A DNA stretch of 28,549 bases from a virus, in IMG/VR virus record IMGVR_UViG_3300031951_000935, positions 1-28,549 of that record; one strand, 5' to 3'. The translations under genes were made by a program, and so were the position numbers. Shown here piece by piece: positions 27,434 through 28,549 of this stretch (positions within the stretch are counted from its first letter, which is position 1; each line of letters opens with the position of its first letter). The notes beneath the pieces were generated by a model, which ran no database searches, was not told where the DNA came from, and saw only the letters and a program-made list of their open reading frames with translations.

Positions 27434-28549
27434 ATGTCGAACAATTTGCTTACCATAAGCTCCATTACTAATGAGGCTTTGCGTGTGCTGACCAATAACT
27501 TGGTTTTCACTCGCGCAGTATCTCGGCAGTATGACGACCGTTTTGCAATTGAAGGGGCCAAAATCGGCACTACTATCAATTTGCGTAAACCGCCGCGTTA
27601 TATTGGTCGTACCGGTCCTGCACTTCAGGTTGAATCTTCAGTTGAAACGTATGTTCCGCTGACTCTGGATACTCAGTTCGGCGTAGACATGGCGTTTACG
27701 ACTCAGGATCTTACGATGAACATCAGCGACTTCTCTGATCGTTTCATTAAGCCTGCTGTTGCAGCGATTGCTAATAAGATCGATTATGACGGTCTTCAGC
27801 AGTTCTACAACGTCTACAACCTTGTCGGCACGCCTGGTCAGTTGACTGATGGCGCTACGACTCAGGCTGAGGCGATTGCTTCTATTCTGGCTGCACGCCG
27901 TAGACTGAATGAAGAAGCTGCACCGATGGACGAAGATCGTTCATTTGTTGTAGATCCCGCAATCGAAGTCGGCATTGTTTCTGGTCTGACCAATCTGTTC
28001 AACCCGCAGGGTACGATCAGCGCTATCTTCAAGAAAGGTGGCCTTGGTGACTCTACGCTGGGCTTCAACTTTGCGGCTGATCAGAACGTTGGTAACTTCA
28101 CCACTGGTACTGCTACGAACTTCACGGTTTCTGCACAGTCTGGTGGTTCAGTACAGACCAATGCTCAGACCACGTTTACGCTGGCTGTTAGCTCTACCTC
28201 TGGCACTCTGACCAAGGGTACTGTCTTCACCATTCCTGGTGTATATGCAGTTAACCCGCAGAACCGTCAGTCAACTGGCTCACTGCGTAACTTTGTTATC
28301 ACCAGCACTGCTGCTGGTAGCTCTACCAGTCTGTCTATCTTCCCGACTCCGGTCTTTAGCGGTCAGTTCCAGAACGTTACCAGTGCTACTGGTGCAATTG
28401 CTTCTGGAACCGCTACGATCCTGTCTGGTGCGTCTGGCTCTGCTGCAAGTTATGCACAGGCTCTTGCATTCCACAAGGATGCATTTGCACTGGGTACGGC
28501 TGACCTGATCCTGCCGCAGGGTGTGGATATGGCTGGTCGCGCTTCGGCT
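27434..28549 (+). CDS. Major coat protein, P22 coat family (partial, first 372 codons)
   Basis: Starts at ATG 27434 after AGGAGG and stays open to the right edge. The N-terminus 'SNNLLTISSITNEALRVLTN' and 'NLVFTRAVSRQYDDRFA', then 'GAKIGTTINLRKPPRYIGRT' and 'VPLTLDTQFGVDMAFTTQDL', match the P22 coat (gp5) family. The middle (about 210-345) is Thr/Ser/Gly-rich beta sequence, possibly an inserted surface domain, after which the family pattern resumes (AFHKDAFALGTADLILPQG). It builds the icosahedral shell on the scaffold encoded upstream. The C-terminus is outside the window. Confidence 0.92.
   Translation, partial: MSNNLLTISSITNEALRVLTNNLVFTRAVSRQYDDRFAIEGAKIGTTINLRKPPRYIGRTGPALQVESSVETYVPLTLDTQFGVDMAFTTQDLTMNISDFSDRFIKPAVAAIANKIDYDGLQQFYNVYNLVGTPGQLTDGATTQAEAIASILAARRRLNEEAAPMDEDRSFVVDPAIEVGIVSGLTNLFNPQGTISAIFKKGGLGDSTLGFNFAADQNVGNFTTGTATNFTVSAQSGGSVQTNAQTTFTLAVSSTSGTLTKGTVFTIPGVYAVNPQNRQSTGSLRNFVITSTAAGSSTSLSIFPTPVFSGQFQNVTSATGAIASGTATILSGASGSAASYAQALAFHKDAFALGTADLILPQGVDMAGRASA

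Noticed and set aside
1-28549. Lysogeny genes or attachment site
   Set aside because: No integrase, excisionase, CI-size repressor or core repeat was found; the only regulator is a 59-residue Cro-like protein. The rest of the genome is not visible.

Overview
The window is part of the genome of a tailed bacteriophage with a P22-like, podovirus-type virion. It carries a small terminase candidate, a large terminase, a P22-type portal, a scaffold, the start of a P22-type coat protein, several Gly/Gln-rich DNA-ejection-type proteins, a tail fibre ending in a collar-like tip, and an endolysin/holin cassette. I see no tape measure, tail tube or sheath gene, no integrase, no tRNA and no host gene. 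The host cannot be named from the sequence. The phage style (Shine-Dalgarno sites, TTGACA/TATAAT-like promoters, M15 endolysin, RusA) fits a Gram-negative, proteobacterial host.

Layout. (1) 1-7902, rightward: end of an unknown gene, two small proteins, three large ejection-type proteins, tail fibre and helper, then endolysin, holin and a membrane/coiled-coil protein. (2) 7903-15228, leftward: an early block of about 20 genes. Nearest its promoter lies a recombination module: a Sak4/AAA_24-like ATPase, a DUF669-like ssDNA-binding candidate and, beyond a terminator and an inserted HNH gene, a Cas4-like PD-(D/E)XK nuclease. A cytosine methyltransferase-like protein follows, then many very small genes served by a second leftward promoter. 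(3) 15229-15344: a compact divergent promoter region in which two opposed promoters occupy the same palindrome. (4) 15345-20403, rightward: a Cro-like regulator, a primase-helicase fusion, a 258-base iteron region that looks like a replication origin, RusA, a MazG-like protein, a DUF3310 protein and small genes. (5) 20496-28549, rightward: an unknown 262-aa protein (possibly ADP-ribosyltransferase-like), terminases, portal, scaffold and coat protein, which runs off the right edge.

Four homing-endonuclease-type genes are scattered through the window: three HNH and one GIY-YIG. The most striking signal is that three of them, two HNH-AP2 genes and the unrelated GIY-YIG gene, are each preceded by the same approximately 90-base module. 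It consists of a -10 box, then a 49-base three-way-junction RNA whose stems covary between copies, then a constant 32-33 base gap to the start codon. I do not recognise this RNA. One of the three endonuclease genes is split by a -1 frameshift exactly at an A AAA AAC slippery heptamer. Its end overlaps the start of the large terminase gene, which has no visible ribosome binding site.

All calls are from reading the sequence and from recalled family patterns. No database search was run.
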